Source: Hymenobacter wooponensis (lineage in GTDB: Bacteria > Bacteroidota > Bacteroidia > Cytophagales > Hymenobacteraceae). From it: a DNA stretch of 64,000 bases. Where the stretch lies: the NCBI RefSeq assembly GCF_004745865.1, contig NZ_SRKZ01000001.1, positions 372,001 to 436,000 of the forward strand, read 5' to 3'. Position numbers and translations under genes: made by a program. Positions 33,706 to 41,815 of this stretch are shown piece after piece. The notes under the pieces are model-generated. The model was not told where the DNA came from and did no database searches. It worked only from the letters and a program-made list of their open reading frames with translations. Position 1 is the first letter of the stretch. The number at the start of each line of letters is the position of its first letter.

Positions 33706-34215
33706 ATGAAGAAGTCTACTCTAGTATTAGCTTTTGCTTTATTCGCAAGCGCTCCGGCTGTCTTAGCCCAATCGGCTTATAAAGTACCCGTAGGCTACAC
33801 GCTGCAGCGGCCAGAAGATTACGCTGACTATAACAAAGAGGTAGTAGCCACCGTCGACTGGTTGGAGAAAACACCTAGCAACAAGGAAACCGAGAAGCGT
33901 AGGGAGGCGACTCGCTTTCTGTTTCAGTGGGTTAGTGGTACGCCCGATGCCTCGGTGCAGCTACAGAAATACGTGGCCGACCTCACGGCCCAGGAGCCGG
34001 ACTTACTGCTCCTGTTTATGGGTGGCTGGGCCCGGTATCAAATTCAACACCCCGAAGTAAAAGACCCAGTGATATTGAATACCGAAGGCATAAAAACAGT
34101 GCTTAAGGGCTACCAGACCGGCGGCACTAAACGCAACAAGCAGCTTGACTCTCTACTGGAGCTGAACGCCAAAGGCACTCTGGCCGACTGGGTTAAAAAG
34201 CAGCTGGCAAGCTAG
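33706..34215 (+). CDS. Secreted hypothetical protein, 169 aa
   Basis: The ATG at 33706 begins a signal peptide (MKKSTLVLAFALFASAPAVL, cut after VLA-Q). The mature protein is a helical domain: YKVPVGYTLQRPEDYADYNK, VDWLEKTPSN, FLFQWVSGTPDASVQLQKYV, and LLLLFMGGWARYQIQHPEV, ending with LADWVKKQLAS. Small exported all-helical proteins like this occur widely in Bacteroidota, unnamed. It stands alone with spacers on both sides, and no regulatory site is visible. Likely periplasmic. Confidence 0.65.
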   Translation: MKKSTLVLAFALFASAPAVLAQSAYKVPVGYTLQRPEDYADYNKEVVATVDWLEKTPSNKETEKRREATRFLFQWVSGTPDASVQLQKYVADLTAQEPDLLLLFMGGWARYQIQHPEVKDPVILNTEGIKTVLKGYQTGGTKRNKQLDSLLELNAKGTLADWVKKQLAS

Positions 34216-34404
34216 ACCATTCGCCACTGAATAGAAATTTTCTGATAGAGGCGCTGGAATTTTTAACATTATCTCCTTACTTGCGGCCGCAAAACCACAG
34301 ACTGTGTCTGTGGCCACCTTACACTTTTCTTGCTGATGTCAGCTGCTACCTTTTCATCTTGTACCTCACTGCCGCGGGTTGTTGCTCGTGTGGCAGGAGT
34401 ACGT

Positions 34405-34494
34405 ATGATGATGGGGAAAAAGTGTAAGCAGGTAGCTGGCCTAAACGCCGGCCTGCTGATGGTCAAGAAATCGAAGAAACGCAACCCGATCTGA
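34405..34494 (+). CDS. Lysine-rich 29-codon mini-ORF, possible leader peptide
   Basis: ATG-ATG-ATG at 34405 with an AGGAG Shine-Dalgarno-like sequence 6 bases upstream, which is rare in this genome, followed by a 29-residue peptide (starting MMMGKKCKQVAGL) that contains seven lysines, three of them in adjacent pairs, and ends NPI. It ends 37 bases before the intrinsic terminator at 34531 and 141 bases before lysC. I infer a leader peptide for attenuation by lysyl-tRNA supply, or else a conserved small basic protein. Nothing proves translation. Confidence 0.4.
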   Translation: MMMGKKCKQVAGLNAGLLMVKKSKKRNPI

Positions 34495-34530
34495 CCGTCG
34501 CACCTGTTCGTCGTACCCGAATAAGAATGC

Positions 34531-34564
34531 AAGCGCCGGTCCTCCCAGGATCGGCGCTTTTTTT
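34531..34564 (+). terminator. Intrinsic terminator between the mini-ORF and lysC
   Basis: The 12-bp stem AAGCGCCGGTCC/GGATCGGCGCTT (34531-34542 with 34548-34559) with one wobble, the loop TCCCA and the tail TTTTTT. It lies 71 bases before the lysC ATG. It may simply end the preceding transcript, or be the attenuator of lysC. Confidence 0.8.
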
Positions 34565-34635
34565 CGCCCCACACTACAACTGCCGCAACCTGCGGCTTCC
34601 ATTTACGCCTCTTCATCTCCAGTTTTTCACCGTTT

Positions 34636-35961
34636 ATGAAAGTTCTAAAGTTTGGCGGCACGTCCGTCGGGTCAGCGCAGCGGATGCGCGAGGTAGCCGA
34701 GCTGATTCACGCGCCCCATTTGCAGCGCCGTATTGTGGTACTGTCGGCCATGTCGGGCACTACTAACGCCCTAGTGGAAATAGCTGGTCTGCTGCACACT
34801 GGTAACGTGGCGGGCGCCACCGCCAACGTGGAGGCCTTACGTCAGCGCTACCACGCCGTAGCGGAGGAGCTGCTGCCCGATGCCGCCGTTGCCGCCGAAG
34901 CCATTGAGCACCTCGACCAGCGCTTCCAGGCTATTCTTGACCTGACGTCTGCGCCCTTCTCGGCGAATGGAGAGCGGGTGATTCTGGCTCAGGGCGAGCT
35001 ACTGAGCACCCTGCTCGTGCATCGGTACGTTACGCGCATCCTGGGCCGTCCCGCTGTGCTACTGCCAGCTCTGGACTTTATGCGCCTCGATGCCGATGAT
35101 GAGCCGGATGCTGCTTACATCCGGGAGCACTTAGCCGCTACCCTGGCCCCGTACGCCGCTGAGCAGTTGTTTATTACGCAGGGCTATATCTGCCGCAGTG
35201 CTCAGGGCCAAATTGATAACCTCAAGCGCGGTGGCTCCGACTACTCCGCTTCCCTGATTGGGGCCGCTGCCGATGCGGAGGAAATTCAGATCTGGACCGA
35301 CATTGACGGCCTGCACAACAACGACCCCCGCGTGGTGCAGGGCACGTATCCCATCCGGGAGCTGTCGTTTGATGAAGCGGCGGAGCTGGCCTACTTCGGC
35401 GCGAAGATTCTGCACCCCAGCTCGGTGCTGCCCGCCCGTCAGCACGGCATTCCGGTGCGGCTGCTGAACACCATGCAGCCCGATGCGCCCGGCACGCTGA
35501 TTTCGGCTAAAACTGGAGCCGAAGCCATCAAGGCCGTAGCCGCGAAGGATGGCATTACGGCCATCAACGTGAAGTCGAGCCGGATGCTGCTGGCCCACGG
35601 CTTCCTGCGCACCATCTTCGAGGTATTTGAGCGGTACCGCACCTCCATCGACATGATTACGACCTCGGAGGTAGCCGTGTCGCTGACTATTGACGATGCC
35701 TCACGCCTGCCCATGATCTTGGATGAGCTACAGCGCTTTGCCAATGTGGAGGTAGATGAGAACCAGACCATCATTTGTTTGGTTGGCAACCTGGAGCAGG
35801 ATGCCCACGGCGCCGCTAATCAGGCGTTTGCAGCCCTCAAGGACATTGCCGTGCGCATGATCAGCTATGGCGGTTCGCCCAATAACATCAGCATTCTGGT
35901 CCACAACAACGACAAAACCCGCGCCCTGCAGGCGCTAAATGCCGGTCTTTTCCAGCGGTAA
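34636..35961 (+). CDS. lysC: Aspartokinase (monofunctional, AKIII-like)
   Basis: Phosphorylates aspartate, the first step towards lysine, threonine and methionine. The 441-residue protein begins with the kinase signature KFGGTS (residues 5-10) and has the conserved SDYSASLIGAAADAEEIQIWTDIDG (substrate/ATP region) and AKILHPSSV. The C-terminal part (about 300-441) contains two ACT domains (for example INVKSSRMLLAHGFLRTIFE and IAVRMISYGGSPNNISILV), which bind feedback amino acids. There is no homoserine dehydrogenase fusion. lysA starts 12 bases downstream, so this enzyme serves lysine synthesis. The leader with a lysine-rich mini-ORF and terminator lies upstream. Confidence 0.95.
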   Translation: MKVLKFGGTSVGSAQRMREVAELIHAPHLQRRIVVLSAMSGTTNALVEIAGLLHTGNVAGATANVEALRQRYHAVAEELLPDAAVAAEAIEHLDQRFQAILDLTSAPFSANGERVILAQGELLSTLLVHRYVTRILGRPAVLLPALDFMRLDADDEPDAAYIREHLAATLAPYAAEQLFITQGYICRSAQGQIDNLKRGGSDYSASLIGAAADAEEIQIWTDIDGLHNNDPRVVQGTYPIRELSFDEAAELAYFGAKILHPSSVLPARQHGIPVRLLNTMQPDAPGTLISAKTGAEAIKAVAAKDGITAINVKSSRMLLAHGFLRTIFEVFERYRTSIDMITTSEVAVSLTIDDASRLPMILDELQRFANVEVDENQTIICLVGNLEQDAHGAANQAFAALKDIAVRMISYGGSPNNISILVHNNDKTRALQALNAGLFQR

Positions 35962-35973
35962 TCTTTCATTCCG

Positions 35974-37116
35974 ATGTCTTTTCAACTTCCGGCGGATTTC
36001 CGCTCCCAGCCGACGCCTTTTTACTACTACGACCTCGCCCTGCTAGACCAAACGCTGGCTGCACTGACGGCGGCAGCACGGCCGGGCAACTTCCAGGTGC
36101 ATTATGCGCTTAAGGCCAACTCTAACCTGCCCATTTTGCAGCGCATTCAGCAGGCCGGGCTAGGCGCCGACTGCGTGAGCGGCGGCGAAGTGCAGCGCGC
36201 CTTGGAGGCCGGCTTTGCCCCCGACCACGTGGTATTTGCGGGGGTGGGTAAGTCTGATGCCGAAATCAACCGGGCACTGGCCGCCGATATCTTCTGCTTC
36301 AATGCCGAATCGGTGCCGGAGCTGCAGGTGCTGAACGAACTGGCGGGAGCCCAGGGACGGAAGGCGCGGGTGGCGCTGCGCATCAACCCTAACGTAGATG
36401 CCCACACCCACGCTTACATCACCACTGGCCTAGAAGCCAACAAGTTCGGCATCAGCCTGTCTGACCTGGCGGGCGTGGTGGAAGGGCTGGACAGCCTTCC
36501 GAACGTGGAGCTGATTGGCCTGCACGCGCACATTGGTTCTCAGATTACGGAGCTGCACGTGTTTGCCAACCTCAGCCGTAAGCTCAATGAGTTGCAAACC
36601 TGGCTCGAAGACCGCGGCCATCAACTGCCCCACCTCAACGTGGGCGGTGGCCTAGGCATCGACTACCAGCACCCCGACACCAACCCAATTCCGGACTTCG
36701 GGGCGTATTTCGGTATGTTTGAGCAGCACTTGGTGCGCCGCCCGGGCCAGCAGGTACACGTGGAGCTGGGCCGCGCCGTAGTGGCGCAAGCTGGCACACT
36801 CGTCAGCCGCGTGCTCTACGTGAAGGAAAGCCAGCAGACGCGCTTTGCCATTCTGGACGCGGGCATGACCGAGCTAATTCGGCCGGCTCTCTACGGCAGC
36901 CACCACCACATCGAAAATATCAGCAGCCAGCTCCCGGCCCTGGCCTACGACGTAGTTGGTCCCATCTGCGAGTCGTCGGACACATTCGCCAAAGCTGTGC
37001 AGCTCGCTGAGACCCGCCGCGGCGACCTAGTAGCTATTCGCTCCGCTGGGGCGTACGGCGAGGTTATGTCTTCTAGCTATAACCTCCGGGAAAAAGCCGA
37101 AGCGTTGTACCGCTAA
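35974..37116 (+). CDS. lysA: Diaminopimelate decarboxylase
   Basis: The last step of lysine synthesis: meso-diaminopimelate to lysine. The 380-residue PLP enzyme has the Schiff-base Lys47 in VHYALKANSN, the glycine-rich phosphate loop NVGGGLGIDY, IGLHAHIGSQI (the His that stacks on PLP), and the C-terminal CESSDTFAKAVQL with the active-site Cys. Its length is a little short compared with 410-420, typical of the compact Bacteroidota type. It is 12 bases behind lysC and clearly in the same operon, followed by a terminator. Confidence 0.95.
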   Translation: MSFQLPADFRSQPTPFYYYDLALLDQTLAALTAAARPGNFQVHYALKANSNLPILQRIQQAGLGADCVSGGEVQRALEAGFAPDHVVFAGVGKSDAEINRALAADIFCFNAESVPELQVLNELAGAQGRKARVALRINPNVDAHTHAYITTGLEANKFGISLSDLAGVVEGLDSLPNVELIGLHAHIGSQITELHVFANLSRKLNELQTWLEDRGHQLPHLNVGGGLGIDYQHPDTNPIPDFGAYFGMFEQHLVRRPGQQVHVELGRAVVAQAGTLVSRVLYVKESQQTRFAILDAGMTELIRPALYGSHHHIENISSQLPALAYDVVGPICESSDTFAKAVQLAETRRGDLVAIRSAGAYGEVMSSSYNLREKAEALYR

Positions 37117-37196
37117 TGCGGTGACTGAGTGGTGTGGCCTAGGCCTATCATGGCGAGAATGTAGGAGGCAACCACTGACTGATCTTCTCTCTACTC

Positions 37197-37233
37197 AAAA
37201 GCCCTTACATCCTGCGTGGAAGTAAGGGCTTTT
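37197..37233. terminator. Bidirectional-type terminator after lysA
   Basis: A perfect 12-bp stem AAAAGCCCTTAC/GTAAGGGCTTTT with a 13-base loop, 80 bases after the lysA stop. The A and T runs at the ends allow activity on both strands, which fits the convergent gene at 37332. Confidence 0.85.
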
Positions 37234-37331
37234 CGCATCCATAAAGTTTAGCGAATCGAAGCGGTAAAATGCTTGGCTCAATTCAGTGTGCAAGTAGCCC
37301 TAGGCCACTTCACTCCTTTATCGCATCACCG

Positions 37332-38984
37332 CTACCACATTACGGTCCACTTGCCGAGCTTTTCCTGCTGCTTGAAATAGCGCAACATCCACTGGCGCTC
37401 GGGCTTTATTTCGCCTTTAACGAGCATGACCGGCTGCTGCAGAAGCATACTGCCTAGCAAAGGCTCCTGCTTAGGGTCGTCGAGGTAGAGCAGATAGCGG
37501 TGCCACGTATCGTTGGGCTCAAACTGGGTTTCTCGGTTAAGGGCAGAGTTACCATCATTGAGCGAAACGGGCAACTGGCCTAGCTCGAATGCCAAAGACG
37601 GTAGCAGTTCATTATAAACCAGCACGCGCCGGTTCTCAAGGTGCTTGTCGCGGATAAACTGGGCCAGGGGGCGGCTACCATTAAAGGCTAACTCGTTTTG
37701 CTGCATAATGGGCTTAGCAGTGAGCAGCAGCGTAGCTGTAAACAACACAGTGGCCACCAGCAAGCGCGGCGCAATGCGCACCTGATTCCAGAGCGTGAGC
37801 AGCAGCACCATCACCACTACCCCTGCCGCCGGGTACGCGGCCGTATAGGGCCGCACTTCTATACCTAGTGGGAAGACCGCACTGAAAACGGGTAACATGC
37901 AGAGCAGGCCTAGCAATAAGCCATAGAAAGCCAAGATGCTGACGTACCAGCGGTGCAGGGCAGCCTCGGTACAACGGCCCAAGTAGTACACCGTAAGCAG
38001 CACCACCCCAGGGAAAACGGGCAACACGTAGAGCAGCAGCTTCGATTTAGAGAGCGAGAAGAACACCAGCGGCACTAGCACCCAGAAGATGAGCACATTG
38101 CGCCATTGCCGCGGCACCGAGTTCCAGGGCGTTTGGATGGCCCGCACGATGAGCGCCACCGCCCAAGGCAAACTGGTAGCCGGGGCCAGCACTAGGTAGA
38201 ACCACCACGGCTTGGCCCGGTTGAACGTGGCCGCATTGGCAAAGCGCTCCACGGTGTGCTCATACAGGAAGTAGCGTATGAAGGCCGGATCTTCAGCAAT
38301 CAGGTACAAATACCAGCTCAACCCCACCAATAAGAACAGCAAAAAGCCCAACCAGTGGTGCACCGTAAGTGGCCGTTTGGGTTGTCCCTGCTTCACGTAG
38401 AAGCCAAGCATCGCCATCAGGGGCAGCACAAACCCAACAGGACCTTTGGTAAGAAAGGCCAGGCCTAGGCCTATCCAGAAGAGGTATAGCCACCGCACGC
38501 CCCCATCGTGGTAGTAGCGCAAAATACCGTACGCGGCGGCCAGCTCTAAGGTAGCCAAGTAAGCGTCGGTGGTGACGTTGAGCGCCGAAATCAGCACCAC
38601 GGGTAGGGTGCCGTAGATGATTGCCGCGGCCAGAGCCCGTGCCCGGTCCTGCTGAAACAGCAAGAGGCCTAGGCCATACATGAGCACCACCTGCAGCAGC
38701 ACAGCCAGCACCGGCAGCAGACGTACGCCCAGCGTGTTCTCGCCAAACAGGCCTAGCCCAGCCGCCGTGAGCCAGTAGGTGAGCGGAGGCTTATGAAAAT
38801 GCTGAATACCCAGCAGGCGCGGGTGCAGCCAGTCTTGCCCGGTGAGCATCTCGCGGCCAATTTCCGAGTAGCGGGCTTCACTACTCTCCAGCGGCCCCCA
38901 CGCACCTAGCTGAAGCAAAAAGGCGGCTCCCAGCACCAGCAGAAATAGCCAGAGCCAGCGGCGGGAGGTCATCGGAAAGGGCAT
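37332..38984 (-). CDS. Glycosyltransferase family 39-type (ArnT-like) membrane protein
   Basis: A 550-residue membrane protein. The N-terminal region WGPLESSEARYSEIGREMLTGQDWLHPRLLGI (Glu/Asp in the first loop) and HFHKPPLTYWL are the signatures of the ArnT/PMT_2 lipid-linked glycosyltransferases. About ten to eleven transmembrane helices follow, then a soluble C-terminal domain (from LENRRVLVYNELLPSLAFEL). These enzymes transfer a sugar from polyprenyl phosphate to lipid A or other envelope acceptors; the sugar is unknown. Family length 500-560 matches. The ATG 38984 or the in-frame ATG 38972 could both be used. It is monocistronic. Confidence 0.88.
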   Translation of the reverse strand: MPFPMTSRRWLWLFLLVLGAAFLLQLGAWGPLESSEARYSEIGREMLTGQDWLHPRLLGIQHFHKPPLTYWLTAAGLGLFGENTLGVRLLPVLAVLLQVVLMYGLGLLLFQQDRARALAAAIIYGTLPVVLISALNVTTDAYLATLELAAAYGILRYYHDGGVRWLYLFWIGLGLAFLTKGPVGFVLPLMAMLGFYVKQGQPKRPLTVHHWLGFLLFLLVGLSWYLYLIAEDPAFIRYFLYEHTVERFANAATFNRAKPWWFYLVLAPATSLPWAVALIVRAIQTPWNSVPRQWRNVLIFWVLVPLVFFSLSKSKLLLYVLPVFPGVVLLTVYYLGRCTEAALHRWYVSILAFYGLLLGLLCMLPVFSAVFPLGIEVRPYTAAYPAAGVVVMVLLLTLWNQVRIAPRLLVATVLFTATLLLTAKPIMQQNELAFNGSRPLAQFIRDKHLENRRVLVYNELLPSLAFELGQLPVSLNDGNSALNRETQFEPNDTWHRYLLYLDDPKQEPLLGSMLLQQPVMLVKGEIKPERQWMLRYFKQQEKLGKWTVMW

Positions 38985-39411
38985 ACTGAAAGTCGTTGGC
39001 AGGTAAATAGAAACGGCGGCGAAGTTAGCCAGAAAGCGCTAGGCCACTAGATAGCGAATACAGTTGCTGATCGAAGCGTTAGGCGTGCTGACGCCAACAC
39101 GATGTAGAGACAAATAGTTGGAGCCTCCTCGTTGAACCGAAGGTCGGCGGAGCCAACAATAACGCTTGAATAACTGGCCTAGGGCCGACGTGTTGTAAAC
39201 AACCTCAGTAACAATTGAAACGCGAAGGGTTGCATATCTACATCGAACAATGTCAGCAAACAGGATGCGTCTACTTCGCTCAGCATGACAGGCTGCTGTC
39301 TGGTACTTGTACTCAGATTCCCTGCGTTGCTCGGAATGACAGTTCTTTTTCTTCAGCATAACTAACCCGCCGTATAGCAGTTACACAACTACACCAATCT
39401 CATCCGTTGCC
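38985..39411. repeat. 427-base spacer with degenerate intergenic repeats
   Basis: It contains GGCCTAG twice and pieces of at least two common repeats: GATGTAGAGACAAATAG (39100), GGATGCGTCTACTTCGCTCAGCATGACAG (about 39262-39290, seen in two short halves) and CCCTGCGTTGCTCGGAATGAC (39320-39341). These belong to the 'tgctgagcgaag' and 'cggaatgac' families. A minus-strand open frame here (39039-39359) is a product of the repeats, not a gene. Confidence 0.55.
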
Positions 39412-40929
39412 ATGAAGATTCTGCTTACTGGGGCCAACGGCTACATTGGCCAGCGCCTATTGCCTTTGCTGGTAGAAGTTGGTCACGAGGTGGTGTGCTT
39501 AGTGCGCGACCCGCGCCGCTTTGAGCTACCAGAGCGCCTACTTGCTCGAATTACCATTGCGAAAGGCGATTTGCTCCAACCCGAGAGCCTACAGGGCTTG
39601 CCCTTAGACATTGAGGTGGCCTACTACCTGGTGCACTCCATGAGCGGGCACGACAAAAACTTCTTTGAGTCAGAGCAGCGTTCGGCCCAGAACTTCACCG
39701 ACTATATCAACCGCACCACGGCCCGCCAGGTTATCTACCTCTCGGGTATTGCCAACGATGCTTCCCTGAGCACCCACCTCCGCTCCCGTCGCTCCGTGGA
39801 GCGGGTGCTGGATGAGGCCGAGCACGCAGCGCTTACGGTGTTGCGGGCTAGTATCATCATCGGGTCAGGGTCGGCATCGTTTGAGATTATCCGGGATTTG
39901 GTGGAGAAACTGCCGGTGATGGTGACGCCCCGCTGGCTAAACTCCCGCTGCCAGCCCATTGGCATCCGCGACGTGATGTTCTACCTCACCAGCGTGCTCG
40001 ACAACCCTGCCTGCCTTGGCCGCTCCTTCGACATCGGCGGGCTCGACGTGCTCACGTACCGCGAAATGCTGCTGCAACTAGCCAAGGCGCGCGGCTATCG
40101 GCGCTACATCGTTACGGTGCCGGTGCTCACGCCGCGGCTGTCCTCTTGGTGGTTGTACCTGGTTACGAGCACCACATTTTCGCTGGCGCAAAGCCTCGTA
40201 GAAAGCTTGCGGAATGATACCGTAGTGGAGCCTAAGCGCAGTATTGAAGAGGTACTGCCGCACGAGTGCATGGGCTACCAGGATGCCGTGAAGCTAGCTT
40301 TTCAGCGCATTGACCAGAATGAAGTAGTCAGTAGCTGGAGCGACGCCCTAAGTAGCGGCGTGATGCCTCGCAACTACATGGACCACATTCAGATTCCGCA
40401 GCATGGCCTGCTCCAAGACCGCCAGACCCTCCGCTTCACCCGCGACCCGAAGGAAGTGCTCCAAAACGTCTGGAGCATTGGCGGCGACCGGGGTTGGTAC
40501 AAGGTTGACTGGCTATGGCGGGTGCGCGGCTTCCTCGATAAGCTGGTGGGCGGCGTAGGCCTGCGCCGGGGCCGCCGCTCCCCCACCAAACTACGCGCCG
40601 GCGACCCACTTGACTTCTGGCGCGTGCTGGTAGCCGACAAGGCCGCCCGCCGCTTGCTCCTCTACGCCGAAATGAAACTCCCCGGCGAAGCCTGGCTGCA
40701 GTTCCGTATTCTCGACAATGAAGACGGCTCCCACACCTTAGAACAGCTCGCCGCTTTCCGCCCCGAGGGCTTGGCGGGCCGCATGTACTGGTACTCATTA
40801 GTGCCCTTTCACTTCGTCATCTTCAAGGGCATGATTGAGAACATTGTGCAGTATGAGGCTGAGCAAGCTGAGACGGGAGGGCTGCATCAACTCGAAACTC
40901 AGCCGCACACTCGGCCAGCATCTTCGTAA
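39412..40929 (+). CDS. NAD(P)-binding SDR-type epimerase-like protein with DUF2867 domain
   Basis: A 505-residue protein. Its N-terminal Rossmann fold (MKILLTGANGYIGQRLLPLL, GxxGxxG) is of the extended SDR/NmrA-like type, with the conserved QVIYLSGIAND and RASIIIGSGSASFEII segments. The last 170 residues are the DUF2867 domain, recognised from VWSIGGDRGWYKVDWLWRVRGFLDKL and PGEAWLQFRI...QLAAFRPEGLAGRMYWYSL. This fused architecture is common among uncharacterised oxidoreductases. The substrate is unknown. It is likely cytoplasmic. A hairpin 240 bases downstream may end the transcript. Confidence 0.88.
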   Translation: MKILLTGANGYIGQRLLPLLVEVGHEVVCLVRDPRRFELPERLLARITIAKGDLLQPESLQGLPLDIEVAYYLVHSMSGHDKNFFESEQRSAQNFTDYINRTTARQVIYLSGIANDASLSTHLRSRRSVERVLDEAEHAALTVLRASIIIGSGSASFEIIRDLVEKLPVMVTPRWLNSRCQPIGIRDVMFYLTSVLDNPACLGRSFDIGGLDVLTYREMLLQLAKARGYRRYIVTVPVLTPRLSSWWLYLVTSTTFSLAQSLVESLRNDTVVEPKRSIEEVLPHECMGYQDAVKLAFQRIDQNEVVSSWSDALSSGVMPRNYMDHIQIPQHGLLQDRQTLRFTRDPKEVLQNVWSIGGDRGWYKVDWLWRVRGFLDKLVGGVGLRRGRRSPTKLRAGDPLDFWRVLVADKAARRLLLYAEMKLPGEAWLQFRILDNEDGSHTLEQLAAFRPEGLAGRMYWYSLVPFHFVIFKGMIENIVQYEAEQAETGGLHQLETQPHTRPASS

Positions 40930-41167
40930 GGCAATCCTGTATTAGCAGGCACCAGCCAACCGAAAGTCCTTTATCACAGATATTAATAGACTACTAAACA
41001 AACACTTGCCATAAATAATCACTCATAACAAAGTCTAATATTGAAGAGTATTAGTTGGCGCTGCTCCATAGACCACTCCTATCTTCAGGTCGTTATTCAT
41101 CTCCTTCCACTCCTTATCATAGGGCTTCTTAGCCCTAGCTTATCCTTCCTATTTTTACCAGACTTAT

Positions 41168-41214
41168 ATGGCCGCCTTTCGTTACCTCCAGAGGTGCGGG
41201 AGCGGCCATTTTTA
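41168..41214 (+). terminator. Hairpin with T-run between the DUF2867 gene and the small membrane protein
   Basis: ATGGCCGC (41168-41175) pairs with GCGGCCAT (41202-41209); a T-run (TTTTT) follows. The 26-base loop is long. It lies in the otherwise empty 358-base spacer 40930-41287, in which I see no other gene; a plus-strand frame from 41041 starts with TTG and overlaps the real gene, so I reject it. Confidence 0.5.
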
Positions 41215-41287
41215 CTGCAGTTCTGGTGCGTTTACTTATTTGCAGAGACTGAAGACTTTACTTATAAATTATTAAGCCTGCGGTTTT

Positions 41288-41752
41288 ATGCGCTCAGAAT
41301 ACGACTATGCGGACTACAGTCAAAAGAAGCAAACGTCCAAATGGTTGTGGCTTCTGGTAGTAGTGGTAGGTCTGTATTTTATGTACTGGGCGGTGAAGTC
41401 CTGTTACGAGGAATCGGTAATTTGTCGGGGCCAAGGCTGCTTGATTGTGTGGATTGAAACAGCCTTTGTTTTTGGACTGGCCTACTTGCTGCTGATGCCC
41501 ACTTACGCTTGGATAGCCGCTGGTCGACCGGGCTGGGTGGGGATATTGGCAGCGGGCGGGGTTGCGCTCAGCTTTGGCCTGCTGTATTTCCATACCAGCC
41601 ATTTTGAGGAGGGCACTTCGACGTGGAGCAACCTCAGTTTCTGGCATCAGCGAGAATCAGCCGCTATTCCTTCTCACTTACTGCTCAGCATTGGCATTAC
41701 TGGTCTGCTGCTCTTTTTTCGCGCCGCCTTTTATTGGTTTCGCCGCCGGTAA
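41288..41752 (+). CDS. Hypothetical membrane protein, 154 aa
   Basis: The ATG at 41288 opens a 154-residue protein with four predicted transmembrane helices: WLWLLVVVVGLYFMYWAV, IETAFVFGLAYLLLMPTYAW, WVGILAAGGVALSFGLLYF, and LLLSIGITGLLLFFRAAFYW. The N-terminus is short and hydrophilic (RSEYDYADYSQKKQTS), and there are two Cys residues in the first loop (SCYEESVICRGQGC has three). The C-terminus ends in positive residues (RRR). No family is recognised. It ends 7 bases before a bidirectional terminator shared with the aldehyde dehydrogenase. Confidence 0.65.
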   Translation: MRSEYDYADYSQKKQTSKWLWLLVVVVGLYFMYWAVKSCYEESVICRGQGCLIVWIETAFVFGLAYLLLMPTYAWIAAGRPGWVGILAAGGVALSFGLLYFHTSHFEEGTSTWSNLSFWHQRESAAIPSHLLLSIGITGLLLFFRAAFYWFRRR

Positions 41753-41758
41753 ATAAAA

Positions 41759-41786
41759 ACAGCGCGAACCTTTTGGCTCGCGCTGT
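41759..41786. terminator. Bidirectional terminator between convergent genes
   Basis: A 12-bp stem ACAGCGCGAACC/GGCTCGCGCTGT with one wobble mismatch and the loop TTTT, preceded by A and followed by T. It lies between the plus-strand stop at 41752 and the minus-strand stop at 41816. Confidence 0.8.
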
Positions 41787-41815
41787 CTTATAAGTGTTGC
41801 TTTGGCTTTACTGGC

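Larger units (their letters stand above)
34216..34635 (+). promoter_or_regulatory. Structured 420-base leader in front of lysC
   Basis: It contains a perfect 8-bp hairpin (CCACAGAC/GTCTGTGG, at about 34304-34322), a segment CCTTACACTTTTC (about 34318) that is complementary to GAAAAAGTGTAAG inside the mini-ORF at 34405, the mini-ORF itself, and an intrinsic terminator at 34531-34564. All lie on the lysC sense strand. This arrangement is what one expects of a transcription-attenuation leader, but it has not been shown to work as one; no known lysine-riboswitch sequence is recognisable by eye. Confidence 0.45.

Noticed and set aside
34269..34661. Minus-strand frame of 130 codons covering the lysC leader
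   Set aside because: Its start lies inside the lysC coding sequence and no family is recognisable; the leader is better explained on the plus strand.
39039..39359. Minus-strand frame of 106 codons before the DUF2867 gene
   Set aside because: Its sequence (CHSEQRRESE, CHAERSRRI) is the usual translation of intergenic repeats, not a protein.
41041..41457. Plus-strand frame with hydrophobic stretches overlapping the 41288 gene
   Set aside because: It starts with TTG, crosses a terminator hairpin and overlaps a better membrane-protein gene in another frame.
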